A stretch of DNA of 64,000 nt from Streptomyces sp. DH-12 (GCF_002899455.1 NZ_PPFB01000001.1:6828501-6892500); one strand, 5' to 3'; positions 1 to 15,082 are shown, counted from the stretch's first letter. A program made the numbers and translations. The notes: generated by a model not told the origin, from the sequence alone.

Positions 1-236
1 ATGATCGCGACGCGGGCGCCGGGCGAGACGCCGGACGTGATCAGGCCCTTGGCCAGATCGACCACCTCGTCGCGGAACTCGGCGGCGGTCACCTCCTCCC
101 AGGTGGCGGAGGCCGGGCCGGTGCGGCGGGCGAGCACCGGCATGGCCGGGCTCTCGGCCGCCCTCGCGAACAGGCTGTCGGCGAGGCCGCCGGTCAGGGG
201 CGGGGCGGACGGGGGAGCGAGAGCGAGGTCGCGCAT
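1..236 (-). CDS. AMP-dependent acyl-CoA synthetase/ligase, N-terminus only
   Basis: Only the first 78 codons lie in the window; the gene runs off the left edge. The start ATG (234-236, minus strand) follows a GAGGAG ribosome site about 4 nt away. The protein begins MRDLALAPPSAPPLTGGLAD and continues with a segment typical of long-chain fatty-acid CoA ligases (FadD15-like): SLFARAAESPAMPVLARR, then TWEEVTAAEFRDEV and AKGLITSGVSPGARVAI. In this family the conserved LAKGLxxxGVxPGxRVAI block precedes the AMP-binding core, which is not visible here. Known family reaction: ATP-dependent activation of a fatty acid to acyl-AMP, then acyl-CoA. Substrate cannot be judged from this fragment. Confidence 0.8.
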   Translation of the reverse strand, partial: MRDLALAPPSAPPLTGGLADSLFARAAESPAMPVLARRTGPASATWEEVTAAEFRDEVVDLAKGLITSGVSPGARVAI

Positions 237-363
237 GCACTGCTCCTCACGGGAACGGGGGTGGCGGTGCATGAATGTAGTCCAGCGGGCCGGGCCCCGG
301 GCCGGGATCAGGTCAAGTGTGTCCGCACTGATGATCCGGCCGCTTTCGGGGGACCCGGTCCCC

Positions 364-597
364 ATGACCTACGTCAATCCCGATCCCGATCCGGAACGCA
401 CCACCGGCCTCGAAGCGGGTGGCGGCGTCCCACCGGGCGAAACCCCGCCCGCGGAGAGCAGCATGCCCGAGGCGGGCCCCTACGAGACCCACAACCCCAC
501 CAAGGGCTGGGCCAAGGGCCCCCTGACCGCGATCCTCGTCGTGTCCGCCTTCATCGCGGCGTTCTTCCTGGTCTACGCGATCATCCTGCTCATCTGA
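364..597 (+). CDS. Small C-terminally anchored membrane protein (DUF6480-like)
   Basis: 77 residues from the ATG at 364. The N-terminal half is hydrophilic and rich in Pro, Glu and Gly (MTYVNPDPDPERTTGLEAGG), followed by NPTKGWAKGPL and a single hydrophobic helix of about 25 residues (TAILVVSAFIAAFFLVYAII) ending at the C-terminus. The layout matches small actinobacterial proteins I recall as DUF6480; the family name is from memory. Likely one membrane span with the N-terminus in the cytoplasm. No enzymatic motif is visible. A longer open frame runs upstream to the window edge, but it overlaps the ligase gene antisense, and the family-like sequence begins at this ATG. Function unknown. Confidence 0.7.
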   Translation: MTYVNPDPDPERTTGLEAGGGVPPGETPPAESSMPEAGPYETHNPTKGWAKGPLTAILVVSAFIAAFFLVYAIILLI

Positions 598-618
598 CCG
601 GCCCGGCCCGCCGCCACG

Positions 619-644
619 GCCGCCGGCACCCGGGTGCCGGCGGC
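619..644. terminator. Palindromic hairpin after the DUF6480-like gene
   Basis: A perfect 26-bp inverted repeat, arms GCCGCCGGCACCC / GGGTGCCGGCGGC, starts 21 nt after the stop at 597. It lies between two convergent genes (364-597 and 811-1899), so it probably terminates transcription from one or both sides. There is no T tract, as is usual for high-GC actinomycete terminators. Confidence 0.55.
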
Positions 645-810
645 GGGGGCCCGCGCGGCGCCGCCCTGCCGGCCGGGGGGAGCCGCACGACCGCCTCGTC
701 CCCGTCCGGGCCGCCGCTGGGCCACGCCTCGGTGAGGACGTACGGGAGGCCGCCGACGCGGCGGCGTACGCGCGCGGACGCGGAGGGCGCCCGCAGCCCG
801 CCCCTGCGGG

Positions 811-1899
811 TTACGCCTGTGTGTGGCGGACGCACTCCGTGACCACGTCGCGCAGGCTCTCCGTGCGCTCCAGGAGGTCGCGCTGGATCATGGCGCCGTT
901 GCCGTCGCGCAGGAGGCGTGCGCAGCCCTCGCGGGCGCGGTCCAGGTCGCCGTGGTCGGCGAGGGCGTCCGCGGTGTGGTCGAGGAGGGCGCGGACGACC
1001 GCCTCGGCGGGCATCCTGCGCATCGTCTCCGGGTGCAGCAGCTCGCCGGTGAGGCCGGAGCGGGCCGCCCGCCAGGCGGCCAGCCGCAGCAGGGACACCC
1101 CCGGGCCGGCCGGCTCCCGGCCGTCCCGCCACTCGCGCGCCGCCGTCTCCACCAGCGCCCGCGTCAGCGTGGCCACCAGCCCCGCCGTCTCCGCGTGCAG
1201 CGCGACGTCGGAGACGCGCACCTCCACCGTCGGGTACCGCTGGGACAGCCGGGCGTCGAAGTAGACCATGCCCTCGTCGAGGATCGCGCCGGTCGCCACC
1301 ATCTCGGCGACCCGACGGTGGTACCGCTCCGGCGACTCGAACGGCTCGGTCGGCCCCGCCGACGGCCAGCGCTGCCACACCCGGCTGCGGTAGCTCGCGT
1401 ACCCCGAGTCCTTGCCCTGCCAGAACGGCGAGTTGGCGCTCAGCGCGGTCAGCACCGCCAGCCACGGCCGCAGCCGGTCGAGGACGGCGACGCCCTCCTC
1501 GTCGGACTCCACCGACACGTGCACATGGCAGCCCATGACCAGCTGCTCGCGCGTGGCGATGCCGTACTGCTCCTCCATCCACCGGTACCGCTCGTTGACG
1601 CCGATCGCCGGGCTGACCGGCAGCGGCGACGTGGCGAGCGCGGCGACCGTGCAGCCGATCTCCTCGGCGTGGCGCGCGGCCTCCTTGCGGCAGCGGACGA
1701 TCTCCGCGTGCAGGCGCTCCATGGACGACTGCGGGTGGGTGGCGAACTCCACCATCTGCTCGTGCAGTTCCTTCTCGAAGACGTCCTGTCCGGCGTCCTC
1801 CCGCTCGGCGCGGGCGAGCACCGCCGCGGACATCGCCCGCGGTTCGCCGGTCTCCGGATCGACCAGGAGGAGTTCCTCCTCCACTCCCACGGTGCGCAC
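811..1899 (-). CDS. Glutamate-cysteine ligase family 2 (carboxylate-amine ligase, YbdK type)
   Basis: 362 residues from the GTG at 1899, which follows GAGAAGGG and gives VRTVGVEEELLLVDPETGEP, the usual N-terminus of GCS2/YbdK proteins. An upstream in-frame ATG (2010) would add 37 residues not expected in the family. Typical motifs are GVEEE, the glutamate-rich HEQMVEFAT, GCHVHVSVES, the NSPFWQGKDSGYASYRSRVW block and VEVRVSDVALHAE. Family knowledge: ATP-dependent joining of glutamate and an amine such as cysteine, though many members have unproven substrates. It lies 130 nt downstream of glgB on the same strand and may be read through from that operon, but nothing ties it to glycogen metabolism. 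A thiol-related role is inference. Confidence 0.85.
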   Translation of the reverse strand: MRTVGVEEELLLVDPETGEPRAMSAAVLARAEREDAGQDVFEKELHEQMVEFATHPQSSMERLHAEIVRCRKEAARHAEEIGCTVAALATSPLPVSPAIGVNERYRWMEEQYGIATREQLVMGCHVHVSVESDEEGVAVLDRLRPWLAVLTALSANSPFWQGKDSGYASYRSRVWQRWPSAGPTEPFESPERYHRRVAEMVATGAILDEGMVYFDARLSQRYPTVEVRVSDVALHAETAGLVATLTRALVETAAREWRDGREPAGPGVSLLRLAAWRAARSGLTGELLHPETMRRMPAEAVVRALLDHTADALADHGDLDRAREGCARLLRDGNGAMIQRDLLERTESLRDVVTECVRHTQA

Positions 1900-2029
1900 C
1901 TGATGCCCGCCCTTCTCACCTGCCGCGTCGACGCCGAGCAGCCCTCGGCCGTACGACCCGCATGCCCCGCGCGGGGCGCGGAACACCTGGTGTCGTCGGC
2001 GGAGGGCCACCGGGCGCCGGCGTGCGGCC

Positions 2030-4255
<2,226 letters not shown>

Positions 4256-4259
4256 GGCT

Positions 4260-5618
4260 TCAGTCTCCTCTCACGGCGAGGCGCTCGATCGCCGCCATGG
4301 GTACGGGCAGCCAGTCGGGTCGGTGCCGGGCCTCGTACAGCACCTCGTACACGGCCCGGTCCGTCTCGTAGGCGCGGAGCAGACCGTGCTTCTTGCGCGG
4401 GTCCCAGCCGGCGCGGGCCGCGTAGCCCGCGCAGTAGGCCTCGCGGCAGCGCCGCGCCCACTCCGGGCGCCAGGGACGGCGCTGCCGGGCGGCATAGTCG
4501 AAGGAGCGCAGCATCCCGGCGATGTCCCGCACGGGGGAGTGGGCGCTGCGCCGTTCGGAGAGCGGCCGGGACGGCTCGCCCTCGAAGTCGATCACGAACC
4601 ACTCGCGCCCCGCCCGCAGCACCTGGCCGAGGTGCAGGTCGCCGTGGATGCGCTGGGCGGGCGGCCCGGCGTCGCAGGTGGTGAGCGCGGCGAAGGCGCC
4701 GCGCAGCCCCGGTACGTACGGCTGGAGCGCGGGCACGGCGTGCGCGGCGGCGGTCAGCCGCTCGGTCATCGCCGCGGCCGTCCGCCCGTTCTCGCCGGGC
4801 GCGCCGACGGGGAACGCGGAGGACAGCGCCAGGTGCACGTCCGCCGTGGCGCGTCCGAGGGCGTGCGCCTGCGCCGTGAAGTCGTCGCCGGCGGCGAGCG
4901 CGTCGAGAGCGAGCGTCCAGCCGTCCGCGGCGTTGCGCAGATACGGCTGGAGCACCCCGAGCGTCGCCTTGAACGGGTGGGTGGTGCGCAGCCAGGCCAC
5001 CGGCGCGGGCACCCGGTGGCAGCCCTGCCGGGCCAGCGCCCCGGGCACCTCCAGGTCGGGGTTGACGCCGGGCTGGATGCGCCGGAAGACCTTCAGGATG
5101 TACTCGTCGCTGTACACCAGCGAGGAGTTGGACTGCTCGGCGTTCAGCACCCGCGGTACCAGACCCGACGGCACCTCATGGCCCGGGTCGCCCTCGAAGT
5201 GCAGCGGGCCCACCGTGCCCGGCCGGCGCAGCCGTTCCAGGAGCAGTTGGGCGGCGCGCGGGTCCTGGAGGGCGTCGTAGACCGTCAGGCCGGCCAGTCG
5301 GCCGTCCCGCACGGTGCCGATGAGCGCCTTGCCCAGACGGGGCGAGGGCCGCTCCCGCACCCCGAGCAGGAGCTGGTAGCAGTCGCCGGCGGGAGGGGTG
5401 CCGCCGGGGGCGGGCACGCCGCCGTGCGCGGCGTGCACGAGCACGTGCAGACAGCCCGGGAACAGCTCGGTCGTGGACAGCACGCCGAGATCGGTGACGG
5501 GACGGTCCTTGCCCGCGAACCAGCGCTGCAGCGGCAGCCACTCGCGCAGCAGCCCGGCGAGCGACTCCAAGGACTCGGCGGGCGCGCTCCGCGGGCGCAG
5601 GAATGCGGTCTTCGTCAT
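4260..5618 (-). CDS. mak: Maltokinase (Mak/Pep2)
   Basis: 452 residues. Phosphorylates maltose with ATP to give alpha-maltose-1-phosphate, the GlgE substrate. The start is the ATG at 5618, seven nt after GAGAGGAGG; an in-frame ATG 24 nt upstream lacks such a site. Visible landmarks are LREWLPLQRWFAGKDRPV near the N-terminus, VPRVLNAEQSNSSLVY in the middle, and the aminoglycoside-phosphotransferase-like catalytic motifs HGDLHLGQVL and VIDFEGEP. The last contains the metal-binding Asp; the ERR.SPVRDIAGMLRSFDYA segment follows. It lies 28 nt after treS and 4 nt before glgB on the same strand. In mycobacteria Mak forms a complex with TreS; adjacency here agrees with that. Confidence 0.95.
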   Translation of the reverse strand: MTKTAFLRPRSAPAESLESLAGLLREWLPLQRWFAGKDRPVTDLGVLSTTELFPGCLHVLVHAAHGGVPAPGGTPPAGDCYQLLLGVRERPSPRLGKALIGTVRDGRLAGLTVYDALQDPRAAQLLLERLRRPGTVGPLHFEGDPGHEVPSGLVPRVLNAEQSNSSLVYSDEYILKVFRRIQPGVNPDLEVPGALARQGCHRVPAPVAWLRTTHPFKATLGVLQPYLRNAADGWTLALDALAAGDDFTAQAHALGRATADVHLALSSAFPVGAPGENGRTAAAMTERLTAAAHAVPALQPYVPGLRGAFAALTTCDAGPPAQRIHGDLHLGQVLRAGREWFVIDFEGEPSRPLSERRSAHSPVRDIAGMLRSFDYAARQRRPWRPEWARRCREAYCAGYAARAGWDPRKKHGLLRAYETDRAVYEVLYEARHRPDWLPVPMAAIERLAVRGD

Positions 5619-5646
5619 CGTGACGCCTCCTCTCGCCGGCACACGC

Positions 5647-7361
<1,715 letters not shown>

Positions 7362-7365
<4 letters not shown>

Positions 7366-9359
7366 GGCGTTCCTGGCCCTCCGTTTCGCTGTGCGGCGGG
7401 CGGTCGCTGGACGTGCAGGACGTGCGCGGGAGCCCGCCCCGGCTCCAGCCGCACGTAGTTGGTGCTGCCCCAGTGGTAGGTCTCGCCGGTGAGCTCGTCG
7501 CGCACCGGCACCGTCTCGTGCCGGTCCAGGCCGAGTTGCGGCATGTCCAGCGAGACCGTCGCCTCCTGGGCGTGATGGGGGTCGAGGTTGACGACCACGA
7601 GCACGGCGTCGGAGCCCCGCCGCTTCGAGTACGCGATGACCTCCTCCTTGTCCGCCTGGTGGAAGTGGAGGTCGCGCAGCTGCCGCAGGGCCGGGTTCTC
7701 CCGCCGGATGGTGTTGAGGCGGGTGATGAGGGGGGCGATGGTGCGTCCCTCGCGTGCGGCGGCTTCCCAGTCGCGGGGTTTGAGCTGGTACTTCTCGCTG
7801 TCGAGGTACTCCTCGCTGCCCTCGCGCAGCGGGGTGTTCTCGCACAGTTCGTAGCCGCTGTAGATGCCCCACGTGGGGGAGAGGGTGGCGGCGAGGACGG
7901 CGCGGACCTCGAAGGCGGGCCGGCCGCCGTGCTGGAGGTAGGCGTGCAGGATGTCGGGGGTGTTGGCGAAGAAGTTGGGCCGCATGTAGGAGGCGGCCTC
8001 CCCCGTCAGTTCGGTCAGGTACTCCGTCAGCTCCTGCTTGGTGGTGCGCCAGGTGAAGTACGTGTACGACTGCTGGAAGCCGATCTGGGCCAGGGTGTGC
8101 ATCATCGCCGGGCGGGTGAAGGCCTCCGCCAGGAAGATCACGTCGGGGTCGGTGCGGTTGATCCCGGCGATCACCCGCTCCCAGAACACCACCGGCTTGG
8201 TGTGCGGGTTGTCCACGCGGAAGATCCGCACCCCGGCGTCCATCCAGTGCCGCAGGACCCGGCAGGTCTCCGCGACCAGCCCGTCCATGTCGGCGTCGAA
8301 GGCGATGGGGTAGATGTCCTGGTACTTCTTCGGCGGGTTCTCCGCGTGGGCGATGGAGCCGTCGGGGCGGTGGTGGAACCACTCGGGGTGCTTGTGCACC
8401 CAGGGGTGGTCGGGGGAGCACTGCAGGGCGAAGTCCAGGGCGACCTCCATGCCCAGGTCGCGGGCGCGGGCCACGAACCGGGTGAAGTCCTCCAGCGTGC
8501 CCAGGCGCGGGTGCACCGCGTCGTGGCCGCCCTCGGGGGACCCGATCGCCCACGGCACCCCCACGTCGTCCGGACCGGCGTCCAGGGTGTTGTTCGGGCC
8601 CTTGCGGAAGGTCGTCCCGATCGGGTGGATCGGCGGCAGGTAGACCACGTCGAACCCCATCGCCGCGATCGCCGGCAGCCGCCGCGCGGCCGTGTCGAAG
8701 GTGCCGTGCGGCTGCTCGGGCGTGCCCTCCGAGCGGGGGAAGAACTCGTACCAGGAGCCGTACAGCGCCCGCTCCCGCTCCACCAGGAGCGGCATCGGGT
8801 CGCTGCTGGTGACCAGCTCCCGCAGCGGATGCCGGGCCAGCACCGCGTCCACCTCCGGCGTCAACGCCGCCGCCAGGCGCGTGGCGCAGGGGAGGGTGTC
8901 GTCGCGCAGGGCCGCGGCGGCCGCGAGGATCACGTCCTGTCCGGCGTCGCGCGGCACCCCGGCCGCGGCGCGCGCGAAGAGGCCGGCGCCCTCCTCCAGG
9001 ACCAGCCCGGTGTCGATGCCCGCCGGGACCTTGACGGTGGCGACGTTCCGCCAGGTCGTCACGGGGTCGCCCCAGGCCTCGACGCGGTAGGTCCAGTGGC
9101 CGGGCGCGTCCGCGACCACCTCCGCGCCCCACCGGTCCGTGCCCGGCGCCAGCTCCCGCATCGGCGTGAACGGCCCCGGACGCCCTTCCGGGTCCTTCAG
9201 CACCACGTTGGCCGCGACCGCGTCGTGCCCTTCGCGGAACACGGTCGCCGTCACCTCGAACGCCTCGCCGACGACGGCCTTCGCCGGACGTCTGCCGCGG
9301 TCGACGGACGGCCGGACGTCCCGCACCGGGACACGACCGATGGTCGGGGTCGTCTTCAT
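7362..9359 (-). CDS. glgE: Alpha-1,4-glucan:maltose-1-phosphate maltosyltransferase GlgE
   Basis: 665 residues from the ATG at 9359, about 11 nt after GGAGG. GlgE extends alpha-1,4-glucan by transferring maltosyl units from alpha-maltose-1-phosphate. The N-terminal domain (residues 1-110) starts with GRVPVRDVRPSVDRGRRPAK. The GH13 barrel has the nucleophile D383 in FRVDNPHTKP and the acid/base E412 in IFLAEAFTRP; the numbering is offset by 11 from the known S. coelicolor residues D394 and E423. GPNNT and the KYQDIYPI block are characteristic of the GH13_3 subfamily. It is the second gene of a run starting with a DUF5133 gene 73 nt upstream. GlgE is essential in mycobacteria, but streptomycetes tolerate its loss (established knowledge). 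Confidence 0.97.
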
Positions 9360-9432
9360 GGGCCTGTGCACCTCCGCCGCTCGCGATGCCCGGGCAGGCG
9401 CCCGGGCGTGGGACCACATGGAGGCGGGAAGG

Positions 9433-9735
9433 TCATCGCCTTCCCGCCGGGGAGCGCCGCTCGACGGCCGGCGGACCGCGTCGGACCGTGGCGGCCGGAC
9501 GGGGCCGGTCGTTCTGTTCCTGCAGATAGGTGACGAGCGTCGTGCGCAGGTACCGTTCCGCGGCGTCGGCCGCCTCCCGCGCGCAGCGCTTCCCCATCAG
9601 CACGCAGAGGGTGTAGCCGGAGTCCTCGAAGGTCGCCCGCACCGTGTGGTCGGTGGGGGCGGCCAGCATCACGCGTTCCCAGGCCCGGTAACGACGCAAC
9701 TGCCGGGCGACTTCGGCTTTTGCGGGGAGCAGCAT
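9433..9735 (-). CDS. DUF5133-like small protein at the head of the glgE operon
   Basis: 100 residues from the ATG at 9735 (GAGAGGTGA upstream). It begins MLLPAKAEVARQLRRYRAWE and continues with a compact predicted alpha/beta segment, DSGYTLCVLMGKRCAREAAD, then AERYLRTTLVTYLQEQ and a basic Arg/Pro tail. I recall this as the Streptomyces DUF5133 family, with no known function. It reads in the same direction as glgE and ends 73 nt before it, so it may be the first gene of the trehalose/glycogen operon. Two in-frame Met/Val starts further upstream would lengthen it by up to 35 residues, but only this one has a good ribosome site. Confidence 0.75.
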   Translation of the reverse strand: MLLPAKAEVARQLRRYRAWERVMLAAPTDHTVRATFEDSGYTLCVLMGKRCAREAADAAERYLRTTLVTYLQEQNDRPRPAATVRRGPPAVERRSPAGRR

Positions 9736-10095
9736 GCGCCGTTCACCTCTCCGGGGCTCGATGGGTGCGCGTTGTCCCGACGGTCGGGCGGAGCCGTGCG
9801 CACCGGTGCACGGACCCGTAACGGCGATCGAGGTCTTCACTCATGGTGCACGGACAGTGACCCGACGTCTTGTTGGAATTTCAACCATCAAGCCGCGGTG
9901 ACCGGGCGGGCCGGTGCGGCTCCGGCGTGCTCAGATGTGGCCCCACGCGCCTCACTCGTGCGCTCGTGTTGCACGAATGGACCAACCCCCTCAGTCTGAA
10001 GGTGACTCAGAAGCGACACCCGCTCACGTTCCGTGTCCGGGGGCCCGTCCGTCGGACGGGAGGAGTGCGAGCTTCGCGGTGAGGAGCCGACGACG
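9736..10095. promoter_or_regulatory. Divergent control region of the GlgE-pathway locus
   Basis: A 360-nt gap separates the minus-strand DUF5133-glgE-treS-mak-glgB run from the plus-strand HATPase-like gene and glgX, so promoters for both arms must lie here. Two short inverted repeats are visible: GTTGGAATTTCAAC (9872-9885) and TCGTGTTGCACGA (9964-9976). The first sits in the least GC-rich stretch of the gap. I could not identify a convincing -10/-35 pair on either strand, and no open frame in the gap resembles a gene. Confidence 0.5.
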
Positions 10096-10604
10096 ATGAA
10101 GACCGCAGTGCCCTGCTACTACCACCTCGACGTGGAAGTCAGCCCGGAGAGGGTGGGACAGGTCAGCCGGATACTGGCCGCTCACCTCCGGTTCTGGGAT
10201 CTGGAGAACCTCATGGAGCCCGTCTGCGGCGGCACCGAGATGCTGCTGCGCGCCATCGACGAGCACGCCACCGACAAGAACATCTCGATCGAGATGTGGT
10301 GGAACGGCCAGCACCTCATCACGGCCATCGCGGACAACGACCGCGCGCTGCGCCCCGACCAGGAACTGCGCGGCTGCCTCGAGCACCTCGCCGCCAGCAG
10401 CGACGGCTGGGGCTGCTGCGCCACCGAGACCGGCAGCAAGGTCATCTGGTTCTCGCAGCGCGCCCGCGCCGGCGAACGCGTGCCCCTCGTGCCCACCGCG
10501 CCCGACCCGCGCGAGAGCGAGGGCCTGGACCTGCCCCGCGAGGTGAACGTCACCACGGTCACCGCACGGGTGCGAACGCCCGGCGGCCTCCTGGAGGAGG
10601 TCCG

Positions 10605-10608
<4 letters not shown>
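10096..10608 (+). CDS. HATPase-like small protein preceding glgX ("Pep A2"-like)
   Basis: 170 residues from the ATG at 10096, nine nt after GAGGAG. The fold looks like a single GHKL/HATPase-type domain of the anti-sigma regulatory kind: an N-terminal block around SPERVGQVSRILAAHLRFW, helix NLMEPVCGGTEMLLRAI, then IEMWWNGQHLITAIADND and SSDGWGCCATETGSKVIWF. The Asn and Gly boxes of active kinases are weak or altered, so ATP binding is uncertain. I recall close relatives annotated as Pep A2 next to trehalose/glycogen genes. The stop overlaps the glgX GTG start (GTGA), indicating coupled translation. A regulatory role for the pathway is inference. Confidence 0.65.
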
Positions 10609-12749
<2,141 letters not shown>

Positions 12750-12770
12750 CCGGGCGGCCCCGGGGAGGTG

Positions 12771-13574
12771 TCAGTGCCCGCGGCGCGAGGTGACCGTGAA
12801 CCGGGCGCCCTCGTTGTCGCTCAGCACCGCCTCCTCGGGGTCCAGGGACAGCACGCCGCCCCCGTGCTCCGCGGCGGCGCGGGCGCAGGCGGCCACGTCC
12901 GGCACGGTGAAGTGGACCTGCCAGTGCGGCCGGATCCGCGGGTCGGGCGCCGACCCCAGCGCACCCGAGGTGATGAGCGCCACCACGGCCCCGCCGCTGC
13001 GCAGCACCACTTCCTCGCCCTCGTAGTTCACCTCGCAGCCGCCGGGACCGCCGGACGCCCAGTCGAAGACCTCGCCGTAGAAGATCGCCGCGTCGAACGC
13101 GTCACGGGTGTGCAGCCGGATGAACGCCAGCTGCGCCTGGCGCCAGGTGTGCCAGTCGGAGAACAGCTCGCCCTCCCACACGCCGAACGTCGCCCCGTCC
13201 CGGTCCGCGAGCAGCGCCGCGCGCCCCGGCGGCAGGGAGATGGGGCCGACCGCGGCGGTCCCGCCGCGCTCCTGCACCCGCGCCGCCGCCTCGTCGGCGC
13301 TGCGCACCGCGAAGTACGGCGTCCACGCCACCGCCGTCTGCCACATTCCGGCGACCGCGGCGACGCCCGCCACCGGCCGGCCGTCCGCCAGGGCGACCCG
13401 GAACCGGTCGCCCAGCCGCATCGGACGCCACTCCCAGCCCAGGACGGCGCCGTAGAAGTCCTCGGTCGTCCTGAGGTCGTGGCTGGTCAGACTCACCCAG
13501 CAGGGCGCCCCGTAGACGGTGTGCGCCGAGACGACGCCCGTCGCGCCGGAGGGGGAGGTCGTGTCGTGGTTCAT
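12771..13574 (-). CDS. VOC-superfamily (glyoxalase/bleomycin-resistance fold) protein, two domains
   Basis: 267 residues from the ATG at 13574. There are two tandem VOC modules. The first starts near residue 25 (CWVSLTSHDLRTTEDFYGAV) and ends around ATFGVWEGE. The second starts near residue 150 (LAFIRLHTRDAFDAAIFYGE) and ends SDNEGARFTVTSRRGH. Both show the DFYG/IFYG helix typical of the fold. Possible metal ligands are not enough to assign a reaction; such proteins may be dioxygenases, lyases or binding proteins. It is convergent with glgX and stands alone. The ribosome site is weak (CAGGACG), and in-frame extensions upstream look non-coding. Confidence 0.85.
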   Translation of the reverse strand: MNHDTTSPSGATGVVSAHTVYGAPCWVSLTSHDLRTTEDFYGAVLGWEWRPMRLGDRFRVALADGRPVAGVAAVAGMWQTAVAWTPYFAVRSADEAAARVQERGGTAAVGPISLPPGRAALLADRDGATFGVWEGELFSDWHTWRQAQLAFIRLHTRDAFDAAIFYGEVFDWASGGPGGCEVNYEGEEVVLRSGGAVVALITSGALGSAPDPRIRPHWQVHFTVPDVAACARAAAEHGGGVLSLDPEEAVLSDNEGARFTVTSRRGH

Positions 13575-13825
13575 AGCGGTCGCGTCCTGATCTTCGTCGG
13601 CCCGGCAGCCACCCGGATGGCACCAGTGTCCGCGGGGCACCGCCCGGGCGCCTGCCGAGTACCCCGGCGGCGGCCGCGAAACGGTGACCCCCGGCCACCC
13701 GCGGGCCACCCCGGTGGCAGGGGGCGGACCGAGTGGCGACCATGGAGGGACCGGACACTGGGTGAAGGCACTCAAGCACCGAACGAAGGCACCACGAGAG
13801 CGGCACACCGGAACCGGAGGTGACC

Positions 13826-14146
13826 ATGCCCACGGACGGGGGCGCGGACCGGATCCTCCAGCTGGAGAGAGAAGTTCGGCAGCTGAAGGACGCGGTCGTC
13901 TCGCACGCGGTGGTGGACCAGGCCATCGGAATGATCGTCGCACTCGGGCGGGTCTCGCCCGACCAGGGCTGGACGGTGCTGAAGGAGGTGTCCCAGCGGA
14001 CCAACATCAAGCTCCGCAGCATCGCCGACATGATCCTCGTCTGGGGACGCACGGGCGCGCTGCCGACCGAGGTCCGCACGGTCCTCGAGGAGGTCCTCGA
14101 CCGCCTCGGCCCCACCCGCCTCCCGGACGTCCCCCCGGAGTCCTGA
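13826..14146 (+). CDS. Stand-alone ANTAR-domain RNA-binding protein
   Basis: 106 residues from the ATG at 13826, five nt after GGAGG; a GTG six nt earlier overlaps that site and is less likely. A short coiled-coil-like N-terminus (DRILQLEREVRQLKDAVVSH) leads into an ANTAR domain: AIGMIVALGRVSPDQGW, then VLKEVSQRTNIKLRSIADMI. ANTAR domains bind paired hairpins in mRNA and prevent termination (established for EutV and AmiR). There is no receiver, GAF or PAS sensor, so any signal must come from a partner. It is convergent with a SigB/F-type sigma gene 39 nt away. Target RNAs are not evident in this window. Confidence 0.88.
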   Translation: MPTDGGADRILQLEREVRQLKDAVVSHAVVDQAIGMIVALGRVSPDQGWTVLKEVSQRTNIKLRSIADMILVWGRTGALPTEVRTVLEEVLDRLGPTRLPDVPPES

Positions 14147-14172
14147 GCCCCGGCGCCGGGTGCGGCCGGGGC
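14147..14172. terminator. Hairpin between ANTAR and sigma-factor genes
   Basis: Arms GCCCCGGC (14147-14154) and GCCGGGGC (14165-14172) enclose a 10-nt loop and begin directly after the ANTAR stop codon. The element lies between two convergent genes and probably terminates one or both. No T tract. Confidence 0.5.
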
Positions 14173-14185
14173 CCTCGCGTCCCGG

Positions 14186-14980
14186 TCAGCCGGCGTCGGA
14201 CGACGACAGCTCCTCGCGCACCTGGGCGAAACAGCTGCTCAGCAGCCGGGAGACGTGCATCTGGGAGATGCCCAGCTGGTCGGCGATGCCGCTCTGCGTC
14301 ATCCCCTTGAAGAAGCGCAGATAGAGGATGAGCCGCTCCCGCTCCGGCAGCGCCTCCAGACAGGGCCGCACCGCCACCCGGTCCACGACGGCGTCGTAGG
14401 CCGGGTCCGGGCCGCCGATGGAGTCGCCCAGCGCGTACCCGTCGGTGCCCGGCATCTCCGCCTCCAGCGAGAGCGCGGAGAAGCACTCCAGCGCCTCCGT
14501 CCCGGTACGCACCTCGTCCTCCGTCAGCCGGGCGTGCGCGGCGATCTCGGCGACCGTGGGCGTCCGCCCCGGCGTCGTCTGCGACAGCTCCTTCACCGCG
14601 GCGCGCACCCGGTTGCGCAGGTCCTGCACCCGGCGCGGCACGTGCAGGGTCCACATGTGGTCGCGGAAGTGACGCTTGATCTCGCCCGTGACGGTCGGCA
14701 CCGCGTACGCCTCGAAGGCGTTCCCGCGCGCCGGATCGTAGTGGTCGACGGCCTTCACCAGACCCAGGGCCGCCACCTGGTACAGGTCCTCCAGGGCCTC
14801 TCCCCGGCCGCGGAACCGGACGGCGATGCGCTCGGCCATCGGCAGCCACGCCGTGACCAGCTCGTCGCGCAGCCTCCGGCGCTCCGGTCCGTCGGGCAGC
14901 GAGGCCAGACGCTCGAAGTCACGGGTCGTCTCGGGGGCGTCGTCATGGGAGCGGGGCTTCCTGGGACCGACGGTACGCAT
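14186..14980 (-). CDS. RNA polymerase sigma factor, SigB/SigF/SigG subfamily
   Basis: 264 residues from the ATG at 14980; a GTG three nt upstream is equally close to GGGAGG. Region 2 is visible as LEDLYQVAALGLVKAVDHYD, then FEAYAVPTVTGEIKRHFRDH and the W-x-x-x-V-P-R-R motif (MWTLHVPRRVQDL). Region 3 follows, and region 4 ends with LILYLRFFKGMTQSGIADQL and a helix-turn-helix, GISQMHVSRLLSSC. These features place it with the stress and sporulation sigma factors controlled by partner switching. No anti-sigma or antagonist gene is adjacent; the SpoIIE phosphatase 5 kb away could belong to the same type of pathway (inference). Upstream in-frame extensions lack ribosome sites. Confidence 0.93.
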   Translation of the reverse strand: MRTVGPRKPRSHDDAPETTRDFERLASLPDGPERRRLRDELVTAWLPMAERIAVRFRGRGEALEDLYQVAALGLVKAVDHYDPARGNAFEAYAVPTVTGEIKRHFRDHMWTLHVPRRVQDLRNRVRAAVKELSQTTPGRTPTVAEIAAHARLTEDEVRTGTEALECFSALSLEAEMPGTDGYALGDSIGGPDPAYDAVVDRVAVRPCLEALPERERLILYLRFFKGMTQSGIADQLGISQMHVSRLLSSCFAQVREELSSSDAG

Positions 14981-15055
14981 CACGCGCGCACCTCCCTGAG
15001 CGGGTGCCGGATGGACAGAACACACGTGCCTCCTGTCCGAAGCACTGAGCATTCC

Positions 15056-15082
15056 TTTCCCGGTGCGCCGCGATTTCAAAAC
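15056..15082 (-). promoter_or_regulatory. Possible SigB-type promoter of the sigma-factor gene
   Basis: On the minus strand, GTTT (15082-15079) is separated by 17 nt from GGGAAA (15061-15056). This resembles the streptomycete SigB-type pattern GNNT-N14-16-GGGTAT/C but is one nt long in the spacer and imperfect in the -10. It lies about 75 nt upstream of the sigma start. If real, it would allow control by a related sigma or by itself. The rest of 14981-15374 shows no gene. Confidence 0.25.
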
